Origin: Chloroflexota bacterium
Lineage (GTDB): Bacteria > Chloroflexota > Dehalococcoidia > SAR202 > UBA11138
Assembly (NCBI GenBank): GCA_002710885.1
Contig: PAIW01000006.1
Coordinates: 1 to 13,043, forward strand
Length of the DNA: 13,043 nucleotides
Direction of reading: 5' to 3'
Both the position numbers and the translations under genes were made by a program. Below the pieces are notes generated by a model that had not been told where the DNA came from, did not search any database, and saw nothing but the letters and a program-made list of their open reading frames with translations. Shown piece by piece: positions 6,908 to 13,043 of the stretch (within the stretch, counting starts at the first letter, position 1; every line of letters starts with the position of its first letter).

Positions 6908-7240
6908 GTGGGTGATGTAGTCTCGGCGTTCCTCGCCATTATTCGGTTTTTAATTACATTGACTACGGTCGCAGCTGCGGTCATTACATCTGCCGATGAG
7001 ATTCAGCAGGCAATGGTGTCTGAGGAAGCTCGGACTCTTCCTCAGGTCGCCACTGAGATCAACACTGTTCCTGAGCACATTACTCTATTGGCAAGCTCTA
7101 ACATCGAGTTGACTCTCTCGAACGATGGCAACACATCTCTTGGTGACTTCGCTGATTGGGATGTGATCTCAGAGATAGGACAGTCAACCTCAAGCACTGA
7201 TCCTCCATTGGGCTTTGTGCAGGTTTATCCTCGACAATAA
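6908..7240 (+). CDS. Short membrane-anchored protein, FlaF/FlaG-like
   Basis: The 110-residue product starts with GTG and has one N-terminal hydrophobic segment (about residues 5-27: VSAFLAIIRFLITLTTVAAAVI). A short linker and then an exported beta-rich domain follow, with IELTLSNDGNTSLGDFADWDVI (residues 66-87). The layout, and the 'N.G.TSL.DF..WDVI' pattern, recall archaellum accessory proteins FlaF/FlaG and other pilin-like proteins whose ectodomain opens with 'V.N.G.T.L.DF...DV'. It is shorter than I would expect if the domain were complete; the last 20 residues (QSTSSTDPPLGFVQVYPRQ) look non-conserved, so it may be 3'-truncated. No good Shine-Dalgarno precedes the GTG, which makes the start uncertain. 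No other archaellum or pilus gene is nearby. The family match is by eye only. Confidence 0.5.
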   Translation: MGDVVSAFLAIIRFLITLTTVAAAVITSADEIQQAMVSEEARTLPQVATEINTVPEHITLLASSNIELTLSNDGNTSLGDFADWDVISEIGQSTSSTDPPLGFVQVYPRQ

Positions 7241-7263
7241 CGATTGCCAACAAGCATTTTAAC

Positions 7264-7294
7264 CTGAGACCGGGGTCGAAGAATCCGGTCTCAG
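7264..7294. terminator. Strong hairpin between convergent genes
   Basis: CTGAGACCGG (7264-7273) and CCGGTCTCAG (7285-7294) form a perfect 10-bp stem with an 11-base loop containing TCGAAGAAT. It lies 23 bases past the FlaF-like gene and between it and the convergent cyclase gene. No clear T tract follows on either strand, so it may be a terminator of unusual type or part of the dispersed repeat: its minus strand reads GACCGGATTCTTCGAC, a half copy. Confidence 0.55.
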
Positions 7295-7317
7295 TAGAAC
7301 ACGGTTGTCGTGTCAGC

Positions 7318-7348
7318 GACCAGATACTTCGCTCCGCTCAGCATGACG
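7318..7348 (+). repeat. Dispersed intergenic repeat, copy B
   Basis: GACCAGATACTTCGCT (from 7318) followed by CCGCTCAGCATGACG matches copy C (10211-10241) with a few substitutions and one indel. Together with the half copy in the hairpin at 7264-7294 it forms a diverging pair, the opposite arrangement to copy D. Confidence 0.6.
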
Positions 7349-7370
7349 TCGATGATTTTGTTGGGCATCG

Positions 7371-8312
7371 TCAGAACAACGCGACAGGGTTCACAGGGCT
7401 GCCTGTGATATTTTGGAGTCTCAGCGGCCCCAGCGTCAGCATGAACTCGTATCGGTTCCGCTCGGCGCACGCCTGAGTGATCTCTTCGAGATTGGCGTTA
7501 TCGATCAGCCACAGGCCCATCGTCACCAGGCACATGGTATGGAGAGGCGATCCGATGTTGGGATACTGGGAGGGTCGGATGTCGTTGGAGGTGTCGGTGC
7601 CGAACATGGCGACGCCCCGCTCTCGGAACCACGGAGCGCAGGCCACCTGACATGCGGTGCTGGGTTCGCTCGCGGACAGTCCCCCTTGCTCCAGTCGTCG
7701 GCGGTAGTTGCCAGTGCGGACCAGCAGGATGTCACCCTCCTCGACGCGGACTCCCTGCAAACGCTCGGCCTCCTCCAGGTCTTCGGGCATCACCGGGTCA
7801 TCGGCGGCCAGCCACGGGACGCCCCGAACGCGGGCAATGTCCAGCAGCACGCCGCGACTGACGATTCCATCGGATGCAGGCTCGATAGAGTGGGTCTGTG
7901 CGCCCTCGCGGGACGTTATCATGCTGGCGGGCTTGCCGTTGTAGAGCGTGCCGTCCCAGGAGTAGTGGGACAGGGCGTCGATATGCGTGATGGTCTGGCC
8001 GTGGAACACCATGCCTACGAACTCTGCGGCGCCCCGTCGGGTCACCTTGCGCTCTGGCGTGTCGGTGTCTCGGCCTTCGCCGCTGTCCACCATGTACCTT
8101 TGCACCTGGAAGCTGATGTCAGGGGCCATCTCGGTGGTGATGGGACGAGCGCAGCTTACGGGGACGCCCTCCTGAACCAGTGCCGCGGCCAGTTTTCGCT
8201 TCTCTGGCGTTATCAGGTTCAGACAGCCCAACTGGTCGTCGTCACCCCAGCGTCCCCAGTTGCTTAGGGACTCGAACCATTCCAGTACCTGTGTCTCAGC
8301 GGGAATTGCCAT
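7371..8312 (-). CDS. Cyclase family protein (kynurenine formamidase-like hydrolase)
   Basis: The 313-residue product belongs to the metal-dependent cyclase/formamidase fold, which hydrolyses arylformamides, cyclic amides or related carbonyl compounds. The diagnostic metal site is visible as H104-G-Q-T-I-T-H110-I-D112-A-L-S-H116, i.e. the HxD...H signature. The N-terminal WGRWGDDDQLGCLNLITPEK segment and the C-terminal GSPLHTMCLVTMGLWLIDN (a conserved His followed by the dimer strand) are characteristic of long members of this family. The start at 8312 has a perfect AGGAGG (8326-8321) at 8-base spacing. A TAAAAT at 8347-8342 on the minus strand could be its -10 box. It is monocistronic, converging on the FlaF-like gene and divergent from a decayed regulator that may once have controlled it. 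Substrate unknown. Confidence 0.92.
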   Translation of the reverse strand: MAIPAETQVLEWFESLSNWGRWGDDDQLGCLNLITPEKRKLAAALVQEGVPVSCARPITTEMAPDISFQVQRYMVDSGEGRDTDTPERKVTRRGAAEFVGMVFHGQTITHIDALSHYSWDGTLYNGKPASMITSREGAQTHSIEPASDGIVSRGVLLDIARVRGVPWLAADDPVMPEDLEEAERLQGVRVEEGDILLVRTGNYRRRLEQGGLSASEPSTACQVACAPWFRERGVAMFGTDTSNDIRPSQYPNIGSPLHTMCLVTMGLWLIDNANLEEITQACAERNRYEFMLTLGPLRLQNITGSPVNPVALF

Positions 8313-8384
8313 CGCGTTGTCCTCCTTTTGGTATGGGGGCCATTTTACATGGGTTACTCACGACAACCTACCGGCGCTAATTCC

Positions 8385-8940
8385 TGGTCGCTATACTGAG
8401 GCGAGCGACGCTGAGGGAGACCTGACACTCGCGTGGTTATTAACTCGACTTCCGGAAACAGCGACGCTCTTGGAAGATAGGGCTGTGGCTTCGGTTGTGT
8501 CGTTCAGGCTTGCCAACAGCGTGGCCCTGGCAACCGCAGACCTCGGGTTTACCTGTGTCGCACGTCAGCCAGGCGGAGCCGCCGCCTTGTTAGGCAACTC
8601 CGATGAGGCGGCGGCTTATCTCCAGCAGGCACTGGATATTGCCTGCAAAGTGTAGTTCCGTCCGGAAATAGCTCTTGCTCAGCTTGAGTTGGCCGAGCTT
8701 TTGCTGGGCCACCATCGCGATCGCCGAGGCGAAGCCCAATCGTACGTGGATTCTGCCGCAATCGAGTTCGATGCGATGAACATGTAGCCGTGTCTGAATC
8801 GCGCAGCTGCCTTGCAGGAACACATTGCATAGCCACATTCCCGCTTGCCAGCCCATCCCGATGGCCTTACAAAGCGCGAGGCTGAGGCGTTGAACATCGT
8901 CGCCGATGGCAAGACTAGCCAGGAGATAGCCGAATACTAG
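8385..8940 (+). pseudogene. Decayed TPR/LuxR-type transcriptional regulator
   Basis: One frame reads continuously as a regulator C-terminus if three TAG codons (8653, 8785, 8830) are ignored, ending at a fourth TAG (8938). TPR-like helices are visible (GNSDEAAAYLQQALDIACKV; RPEIALAQLELAELLLGHH; YVDSAAIEFDAMNM). They are followed by the opening of a LuxR helix-turn-helix, DGLTKREAEALNIVADGKTSQEIAEY, which stops before the recognition helix. That arrangement is typical of large ATPase-TPR-LuxR (MalT-like) regulators, of which this is only a fragment: the N-terminal ATPase and end of the HTH are missing. The first TAGs sit where CAG (Gln) would be plausible. It adjoins the divergent cyclase gene. 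The 5' boundary is approximate. Confidence 0.78.
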
Positions 8941-8991
8941 GCGTACTTTTGGGGAGCCTCAATGCGGTGAGCGCGCCCTTCCTTAATTCCC

Positions 8992-9029
8992 AAACGACCG
9001 CCGAGGCTGAATCGCCCGGCGGTCGTTTT
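8992..9029 (+). terminator. Intrinsic terminator after the regulator remnant
   Basis: AAACGACCGCCG (8992-9003) and CGGCGGTCGTTT (9017-9028) form a perfect 12-bp stem with a 13-base loop, followed by T-rich sequence (TTTTCTATCTT). It lies about 50 bases past the remnant's last stop and insulates the downstream asparaginase-like gene. Confidence 0.88.
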
Positions 9030-9034
9030 CTATC

Positions 9035-9066
9035 TTGGCGCATACCCGATTAATTGCATATACAAT
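9035..9066 (+). promoter_or_regulatory. Candidate promoter of the asparaginase cluster
   Basis: TTGGCG (9035-9040) and TATACA (9059-9064), overlapping TACAAT at 9061-9066, are spaced 18 bases. Transcription would begin near 9073, upstream of the ATG at 9117 but downstream of the ATG at 9054. This is one reason for preferring the later start. Confidence 0.38.
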
Positions 9067-9116
9067 GGGCGATGCTTGAAAGCATACATTCCAGAGCAAT
9101 TCAAAAGGGTGAGCCC

Positions 9117-10124
9117 ATGACATCGCCACTTCCAAGAGTCAACATCGTCGCCACAGGCGGAAGCATAGCCGGACTCGGTCCTCATCGCCTGGACTACATC
9201 CTCTACCCTGAAGTTGGAGGCCACCTCACGATTGAGCAATCGCTGGCTCGGATTCCAGAAGCAGCCGACATCGCCGAGATTCAGGCAGAGGACATCATCA
9301 GCGTCGGCAGCACGGCCATCGGCCCTCCTGAGTGGCTGAGCTTGGCCCAGCGGATCAACGACATTTTCCGCAATGACCCTGGCTTGTCAGGCATTGCGGT
9401 GACTCACGGGACTGCAACGCTGGAAGAAACCGCGTTTTTCCTCCATCTGACGGTCAAAGACTCCAGGCCCGTGGTAATCACCGGCGCCATGAGACCTCCC
9501 ACTGCGCTAGGCACCGACGCCGACATCAACCTGATCGACGCTGTGCGAATTGCCGCCAGTCCTCACGCCGGAGGCATGGGCGTGCTGACTGTTCTGAACA
9601 ACGAGATTCACAGTGCCCGCGATGTCATGAAGCTCAACTCCTTCCGCGTGGAGACCTTCGGCCCCGGGGAGTTAGGTTTTCTGGGATACGCAGACTCCGA
9701 TGGTCACGTAGTTTTGTACCGCGCTCCGACCAGGAAGCACACGACAGCCACCCCTTTCGACGTAACGGGCGTCAAATCCCTGCCTCGCGTCGATGTGGTG
9801 TACGCCTACGGAGGAGCAGACGAACTGCTGATTGACGCAGTGCGCGATAACGGCTCCGACGGTCTGGTCATCGCCGGATTCGGAGGCGGGACTTACCCTC
9901 CGAAATTCGTGAGCGCCGCTGCCCGCGCCGTGGAGGATGGGATCCCCGTTGTCCTGGCTAGCAGGTCACCGGCAGGCAGAGTGATAATCACCCCTCGCAA
10001 GGAGGAGCAGGGTTTCATCGTCTGCGATAATTTGTCTCCTCAGAAGGCGCGAATCCTGTTAATGCTGGCCCTGGCGAACGCCAGCGATCGTGAATCGGTT
10101 CAGCAGATGTTTTACGAGTTCTAA
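9117..10124 (+). CDS. Asparaginase-like amidohydrolase with altered active site
   Basis: From the ATG at 9117 (AAAAGGGTGAG just upstream) the product has 335 residues; an in-frame ATG at 9054 would add 21 unconserved residues and sits on the promoter. The fold is that of type I/II L-asparaginases: N-terminal VNIVATGGSIAG, VTHGTATLEETAFFL (95-109), ITGAMRPP (121-128), DVMKLNSF with K172 (169-176), and a C-terminal domain with VIAGFGGGTYPP and GIPVVLASRSPAG. Two catalytic positions differ from the family. The first nucleophile Thr of TGGT is Ser (S16), and the Asp of the HGTD motif is Ala (A100), while T99 and K172 are kept. In the E. coli enzyme that Asp binds the substrate alpha-amino group, so an amide lacking that group is plausible. 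No signal peptide, hence cytoplasmic. First gene of a co-directional group with a kinase-like gene and a dehydrogenase. Confidence 0.9.
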   Translation: MTSPLPRVNIVATGGSIAGLGPHRLDYILYPEVGGHLTIEQSLARIPEAADIAEIQAEDIISVGSTAIGPPEWLSLAQRINDIFRNDPGLSGIAVTHGTATLEETAFFLHLTVKDSRPVVITGAMRPPTALGTDADINLIDAVRIAASPHAGGMGVLTVLNNEIHSARDVMKLNSFRVETFGPGELGFLGYADSDGHVVLYRAPTRKHTTATPFDVTGVKSLPRVDVVYAYGGADELLIDAVRDNGSDGLVIAGFGGGTYPPKFVSAAARAVEDGIPVVLASRSPAGRVIITPRKEEQGFIVCDNLSPQKARILLMLALANASDRESVQQMFYEF

Positions 10125-10203
10125 GAACGCTCTGCACGATCCATCTTCCCGTTATTTTTGGAGGGAACTCGAAGATTCTTGTAGGTGTAGTATAACGGTT
10201 GGA

Positions 10204-10241
10204 ATGCTGCGACGAGATGCTTCGCCTCGACTCAGCATGGC
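10204..10241 (+). repeat. Dispersed intergenic repeat, copy C (hairpin-forming)
   Basis: The copy (10211-10241) starts GACGAGATGCTTCGCC and ends with CTCAGCATGGC. Arms ATGCTG (10204-10209) and CAGCAT (10233-10238), plus CGAG (10213-10216) and CTCG (10226-10229), can fold into a hairpin with a 9-base loop. It matches copy D2 at 25 of 31 positions. It sits between the asparaginase-like and kinase-like genes, just before the kinase ribosome binding site, and could affect expression of the downstream pair. Confidence 0.6.
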
Positions 10242-10266
10242 GAGATTTAAGAAGGAGGGACTCACA

Positions 10267-10968
10267 ATGAAAGTAATCCTCGCGGGAATCGAATACGTGG
10301 GAACAACGACGATGGCAAACATGCTCCGTGATTGGAAAACGAAGGTCACGGGCGAACCGTTTGCCGGAGGCCTTATACACGACCATTCCAAGATTCCACA
10401 CACCTCAGGGCACCCTGACGACACAACTCTTGAGGAACAACAACAGATACTCAATCTGTCTCCCAAGCTGAAGGAGATGTACCATCGTTACAGCGTCTAC
10501 TATCATATCCACCACTATGCTTCGGCTGACGACCTGACGGTAGGCCTCCACATCGAAGAGTCGATCTATGGCAGGAAGTATTATGGTTACGGCGCGCCGG
10601 GCGCTGCGTTTGATAGAGAAACCACGTTTGAGCAGATGGAACAGCGAATCAAGCAGGTAACTTCTGATCCTGTCCTGATCGTCCATATGACCGCTGACGC
10701 CTCAGTGATCGAACAACGCATGGATGCTCTGAAAGACTCGCCTCAACACACCAATAGCCCGCTTCAGAAAGCGGACATCCCGGAGATCATGGCCGAGTAT
10801 CAACGGCTTGTCGAAAAATCCACCATCGGGCCTAAATTGCACTTGGACACAAGCGCGGACACTCCGGACGAAACTCTGGACAATCTGGTGAAACAGATGG
10901 AGCCTCACTTCACCGATCACGACCGTGAAAGAATAGCCGAGCACTCAACGGCCCAAGCAACCACATAA
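10267..10968 (+). CDS. P-loop kinase-like protein with Lys-less Walker A
   Basis: The ATG at 10267 follows a strong GGAGGG (10254-10259) with 7-base spacing, giving 233 residues. The protein opens with MKVILAGIEYVGTTTMANML, the position and shape of a nucleoside/nucleotide kinase P-loop. However, the GxxxxGK[ST] consensus reads G7-I-E-Y-V-G12-T-T-T, so Thr replaces the invariant Lys. Residues 135-152 (PVLIVHMTADASVIEQRM) resemble the strand-helix before the lid in thymidylate-kinase-like enzymes, and HLDTSADTPDETLDNLV (192-208) resembles their C-terminal strand and helix. The middle is rich in His and Tyr (71-83, 100-108). Archaeal cytidylate kinases also carry a GTGTTT-type loop, so loss of Lys does not prove inactivity. 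Only 16 bases separate it from the dehydrogenase, implying one transcript. Substrate unknown; dNMP, nucleoside or another small hydroxyl acceptor are possible. Confidence 0.65.
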   Translation: MKVILAGIEYVGTTTMANMLRDWKTKVTGEPFAGGLIHDHSKIPHTSGHPDDTTLEEQQQILNLSPKLKEMYHRYSVYYHIHHYASADDLTVGLHIEESIYGRKYYGYGAPGAAFDRETTFEQMEQRIKQVTSDPVLIVHMTADASVIEQRMDALKDSPQHTNSPLQKADIPEIMAEYQRLVEKSTIGPKLHLDTSADTPDETLDNLVKQMEPHFTDHDRERIAEHSTAQATT

Positions 10969-10984
10969 TCAACGAGGAAAAAGT

Positions 10985-11989
10985 ATGACAGAGCAGAAAT
11001 TTAACGTTTCCTACATAGGCTACAGGTCAAACACAAACCTTGATGACACCATCGAGGAATTGGAAAAGGTTGGCGCTAAGATGGAGCTGCTGCCTTTCTT
11101 AGACGACGAGGACGAAATTATCCAGAAGACCAAAGGGGCCGACGCGCTCATCGTCGTCGAGGCGCCCATCACCCGCAAGGTGTTGTCTGCTTTGGGCGAC
11201 GACAATTGTAAAGCAGTGCTGAGGACAGGCGTCGGATTCGACTGCATCGACGTCGAGGCCGCGACCGACAATGGAATCGCCGTGATAAACATTCCTGATA
11301 TGTGGACCCGTGAGGTCGCCAACCACGCCATGACCCTTCTGCTGACGAGCAACCGGAAGCTGGTCAACCAGTTCAACGACGTTCGCAACGAGACATGGAG
11401 TCCTACTCCCTCCGCACACTTCGGCCCCCTGCACACTGAGACTGTGGGCATTGTCGGCATGGGCCGGATCGGAAGCGCTTTCGCTCGACGCATCGCGGCT
11501 TTCGAAACCGAGGTTATCGCATACGACCCCTACATTGACGGCGCCGCCTTCGAGGCTGTTGGAGCCATATCGGTGTCCTTCAATGAACTTCTTAGCCGGT
11601 CCGACTACGTGTCTGTTCACACTCCCTTGAACGACGAGACGCATCATCTCATCGACGCCGAAGCCCTGAGCAAGATGAAGTCTAACGCCTACTTGATTAA
11701 CACCTCCAGAGGCCCGGTGGTTGATGAAGCAGCCCTTATAAACGCCCTGCAACAAGGTCAGATTCTGGGCGCAGGACTGGATGTATTGGAGTCTGAGCCA
11801 CCAGACCCCAGCAACCCTCTGCTCTCGATGGACAACGTGGTGATAACTCCTCACTCGGCCCACTACTCCCAGCTATCCATGGCCATCCGACCCCGCCGCT
11901 ACGGTCTGGAGGTTGCCGCCGTGTTGGAGGGTCGCAAGCCCATCAATTTGGTCAATCCTCCAGTGCTGGAGGTTCTGAATCTTCAGTAA
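10985..11989 (+). CDS. D-2-hydroxyacid dehydrogenase (NAD-binding)
   Basis: The 334-residue product belongs to the D-isomer specific 2-hydroxyacid dehydrogenase family (phosphoglycerate dehydrogenase/CtBP group), interconverting 2-oxoacids and D-2-hydroxyacids with NAD(P). The Rossmann dinucleotide motif GIVGMGRIGSAFARR (155-169) and the catalytic triad R242 (INTSRGPVVDEAAL), E271 (LDVLESEPPD) and H290 (ITPHSAHYS) are intact. The adenine-side acid is D181 in EVIAYDPYID, favouring NAD over NADP. GAGGAAA (10974-10980) precedes the ATG. It has no ACT or regulatory C-terminal domain, so is not the typical serine-pathway form; it may be a lactate, glyoxylate or other hydroxyacid dehydrogenase. Third gene of the asparaginase-kinase-dehydrogenase group. 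Confidence 0.94.
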   Translation: MTEQKFNVSYIGYRSNTNLDDTIEELEKVGAKMELLPFLDDEDEIIQKTKGADALIVVEAPITRKVLSALGDDNCKAVLRTGVGFDCIDVEAATDNGIAVINIPDMWTREVANHAMTLLLTSNRKLVNQFNDVRNETWSPTPSAHFGPLHTETVGIVGMGRIGSAFARRIAAFETEVIAYDPYIDGAAFEAVGAISVSFNELLSRSDYVSVHTPLNDETHHLIDAEALSKMKSNAYLINTSRGPVVDEAALINALQQGQILGAGLDVLESEPPDPSNPLLSMDNVVITPHSAHYSQLSMAIRPRRYGLEVAAVLEGRKPINLVNPPVLEVLNLQ

Positions 11990-12005
11990 GGACAGTTGTC
12001 AGGGT

Positions 12006-12117
12006 TAGCTGTCAGCAATCAGCTTTCAGCCCGTCAGATTCTGTCGACCAGATTCTTCGCCTTGGTTCAGTATGGCGATTGGGTCATTCTGAGAGGGGTT
12101 TCGAAGAATCTGGTCGA
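12006..12117. repeat. Dispersed repeat copy D: 74-bp palindrome
   Basis: TCGACCAGATTCTTCG (12044-12059) is repeated exactly as its reverse complement CGAAGAATCTGGTCGA at 12102-12117. Inner arms TTCAGTATG (from 12066) and CATTCTGAG (12084-12092) are nearly complementary, so the whole 12044-12117 segment is an imperfect palindrome. The flank 12006-12028 (TAGCTGTCAG...CAGCTTTCA) matches the flank of copy A with an extra 7 bases. It could act as a strong RNA hairpin after the dehydrogenase gene, and resembles a small REP/MITE-like element. Confidence 0.75.
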
Positions 12118-12144
12118 GAATACTCCAAGAGTTGTTGAACAGAC

Positions 12145-12175
12145 GACGATATGCTTCGTCTCGTTTCGGTATGGC
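12145..12175 (+). repeat. Dispersed repeat copy D2
   Basis: GACGATATGCTTCGTC followed by TCGTTTCGGTATGGC matches copy C (10211-10241) at 25 of 31 positions, all substitutions and no gaps. It follows copy D closely, before the GNAT gene. Confidence 0.6.
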
Positions 12176-12207
12176 ATGTTTGTATTTCAAAAAGAGGCAC
12201 ACAATCC

Positions 12208-13043
12208 ATGAATATCGAATTCCGTCCTGTGCGAGAGGAGGAAGTTGACGACTTTATCAGAGCGGAGAGTCGAGGGTTCGGTCGTAACGCTACGGACGCT
12301 TATCTGGCCCACGGCAACAGGCTGATTGAGGCTGACCGGACGCTGGCCGCTTTCGAGGGCAAACGCCTTGTTGGGACTTCGACCTCCCACACTCTCAAGA
12401 TGACTGTGCCCGGAGGCGCGGCTGTTCCTACTGGCGGAATTGCGTGGGTTACTGTTCAACCAACCCATCGCCGGCGGGGCATCAACGCTGGAATGATGAT
12501 CCAACAGCTTCACCGGATTCACGAGAGAAGCGAGCCTCTAGCCGCCTTGTGGCCCTCGGAGAGCGCAATCTACGGCAGGTTCGGATACGAGATGGCCGCA
12601 TTTGGCGAGCGTTGGACGGTGGAGCGTCAGCACTCGGCGCTGACTCATTCCCCGGAGGAACGGGGCCAGACCTCCTTCGTGGATTCGTGGGAAGCGAGAG
12701 GAATCTTCCCCGATGTGTACCAGCGTGTTTTTAGTGTCAGGTCGGGGATGGTCACCCGCAATGATGCTGCCTGGGACGATGAACTCTCAGGAACCCCCCA
12801 GGGAAGGTCGGTTGCGGAAAATTTTTATGTCGTTTACGAGCTCGATGGTCAAGTTGACGGCTACGTGAAATACCGGATAGATCGCTCCCAGAGTAGCCTA
12901 ATAATCTTCGAGTTGGTGTCTGCCACCGATGAGGCACATGCCGCACTGTGGAAATTCTGCATGGGCGTCGATCTACTGGACACGGTGGAGGCGAACAACC
13001 GACCGGTGGACGACCCGTTATTGTGGATGCTGGCAGACCCTCA
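12208..13043 (+). CDS. Eis-like GNAT acetyltransferase (partial, runs off the end)
   Basis: The first 278 residues of an Eis-type N-acetyltransferase, cut by the window end; full-length relatives are about 400 residues. Eis enzymes acetylate amines of aminoglycosides or other polyamine-like substrates using acetyl-CoA. The acetyl-CoA loop is seen as IAWVTVQPTHRRRGINAGMM (78-97) and the catalytic-tyrosine segment as IYGRFGYEMA (121-130), both matching the mycobacterial Eis signature. The second GNAT half is under way near residues 210-240 (VAENFYVVYELDGQVDGYVKYRI). The ATG at 12208 follows AGAGG (12193-12197) with a 10-base spacing, a weak site. The C-terminal sterol-carrier-like domain and terminal carboxylate lie outside, so completeness cannot be judged. 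Confidence 0.88.
   Translation, partial: MNIEFRPVREEEVDDFIRAESRGFGRNATDAYLAHGNRLIEADRTLAAFEGKRLVGTSTSHTLKMTVPGGAAVPTGGIAWVTVQPTHRRRGINAGMMIQQLHRIHERSEPLAALWPSESAIYGRFGYEMAAFGERWTVERQHSALTHSPEERGQTSFVDSWEARGIFPDVYQRVFSVRSGMVTRNDAAWDDELSGTPQGRSVAENFYVVYELDGQVDGYVKYRIDRSQSSLIIFELVSATDEAHAALWKFCMGVDLLDTVEANNRPVDDPLLWMLADP

Noticed and set aside
7413..8267. Plus-strand open frame of 284 codons
   Set aside because: Antisense shadow of the cyclase-family gene, which has an intact metal motif and a perfect ribosome binding site.
8653..8940. Genetic code with TAG read as an amino acid
   Set aside because: Thiolase and monooxygenase genes in the window end with TAG at the expected family length, so TAG works as a stop.
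9054..9116. Upstream ATG of the asparaginase-like gene
   Set aside because: The extra 21 residues are unlike the family N-terminus, the site overlaps the candidate promoter, and the ATG at 9117 has a proper ribosome binding site.
10090..10266. Upstream start giving a longer kinase-like protein
   Set aside because: It overlaps the asparaginase end and repeat copy C; the ATG at 10267 has a strong Shine-Dalgarno and begins directly with the P-loop strand.
11099..11863. Minus-strand open frame of 254 codons
   Set aside because: Antisense shadow of the D-2-hydroxyacid dehydrogenase.
1..13043. CRISPR array, tRNA, rRNA, integrase or transposase
   Set aside because: No regularly spaced direct repeats, cloverleaf, rRNA segment or recombinase motif was recognised; the only repeats are scattered intergenic palindromic units.

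Overview
The window looks like chromosomal DNA from a moderately GC-rich, uncultured bacterium. The gene content (a thiolase, a luciferase-like flavin/F420 monooxygenase, an amidase-signature hydrolase, a cyclase-family hydrolase, a D-2-hydroxyacid dehydrogenase, an asparaginase-like protein, an Eis-like acetyltransferase and a decayed LuxR/TPR regulator) and the style of the proteins suggest Chloroflexota, Dehalococcoidia, possibly SAR202-like. This placement is inferred from gene family character only; no marker gene is present. No tRNA, rRNA, CRISPR array, transposase or phage gene was recognised.

Layout. Positions 1-722 hold no convincing gene, only a possible promoter and a leader palindrome in front of a thiolase (723-1916, +). 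A converging minus-strand gene (2033-2539) encodes a thioredoxin-fold peroxiredoxin-like protein. Its catalytic first cysteine is an in-frame TGA (the motif reads YRGHW-TGA-PRC) and a small stem-loop lies just downstream, so it is best read as a selenoprotein. Positions 2540-2973 are empty, then comes a frameshifted, stop-containing remnant of a secreted beta-propeller (FG-GAP-like) protein (about 2974-3880). A strong terminator (3941-3967) closes a minus-strand two-gene unit: a GatC/AtzG-like small subunit (5422-5616) overlapping by ATGA an amidase (3998-5425). Divergently, a luciferase-like monooxygenase runs 5766-6695. A short membrane-anchored protein with an archaellum FlaF/FlaG-like appearance follows (6908-7240), converging on a cyclase-family hydrolase (7371-8312, -).

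The right part begins with a decayed TPR/LuxR-type regulator (about 8385-8940, in-frame amber stops) and a strong terminator (8992-9029). A co-directional cluster follows: an asparaginase-like protein with altered active-site residues (9117-10124), a P-loop kinase-like protein lacking the usual Walker A lysine (10267-10968), and a D-2-hydroxyacid dehydrogenase (10985-11989). An Eis-like GNAT acetyltransferase (12208 on) runs off the window end.

A family of short imperfect repeats, built on GACCAGATTCTTCG...CTCAGYATGGC, occurs in at least five places in the gaps (near 1936, 7274/7318, 10211, 12046 and 12145). One pair forms a 74-bp palindrome with perfect 16-bp arms. The window is therefore a patchwork of small catabolic units separated by repeats and decaying genes. 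The most notable item is the probable unannotated selenoprotein; next are the catalytically unusual asparaginase/kinase/dehydrogenase cluster and the repeat family.
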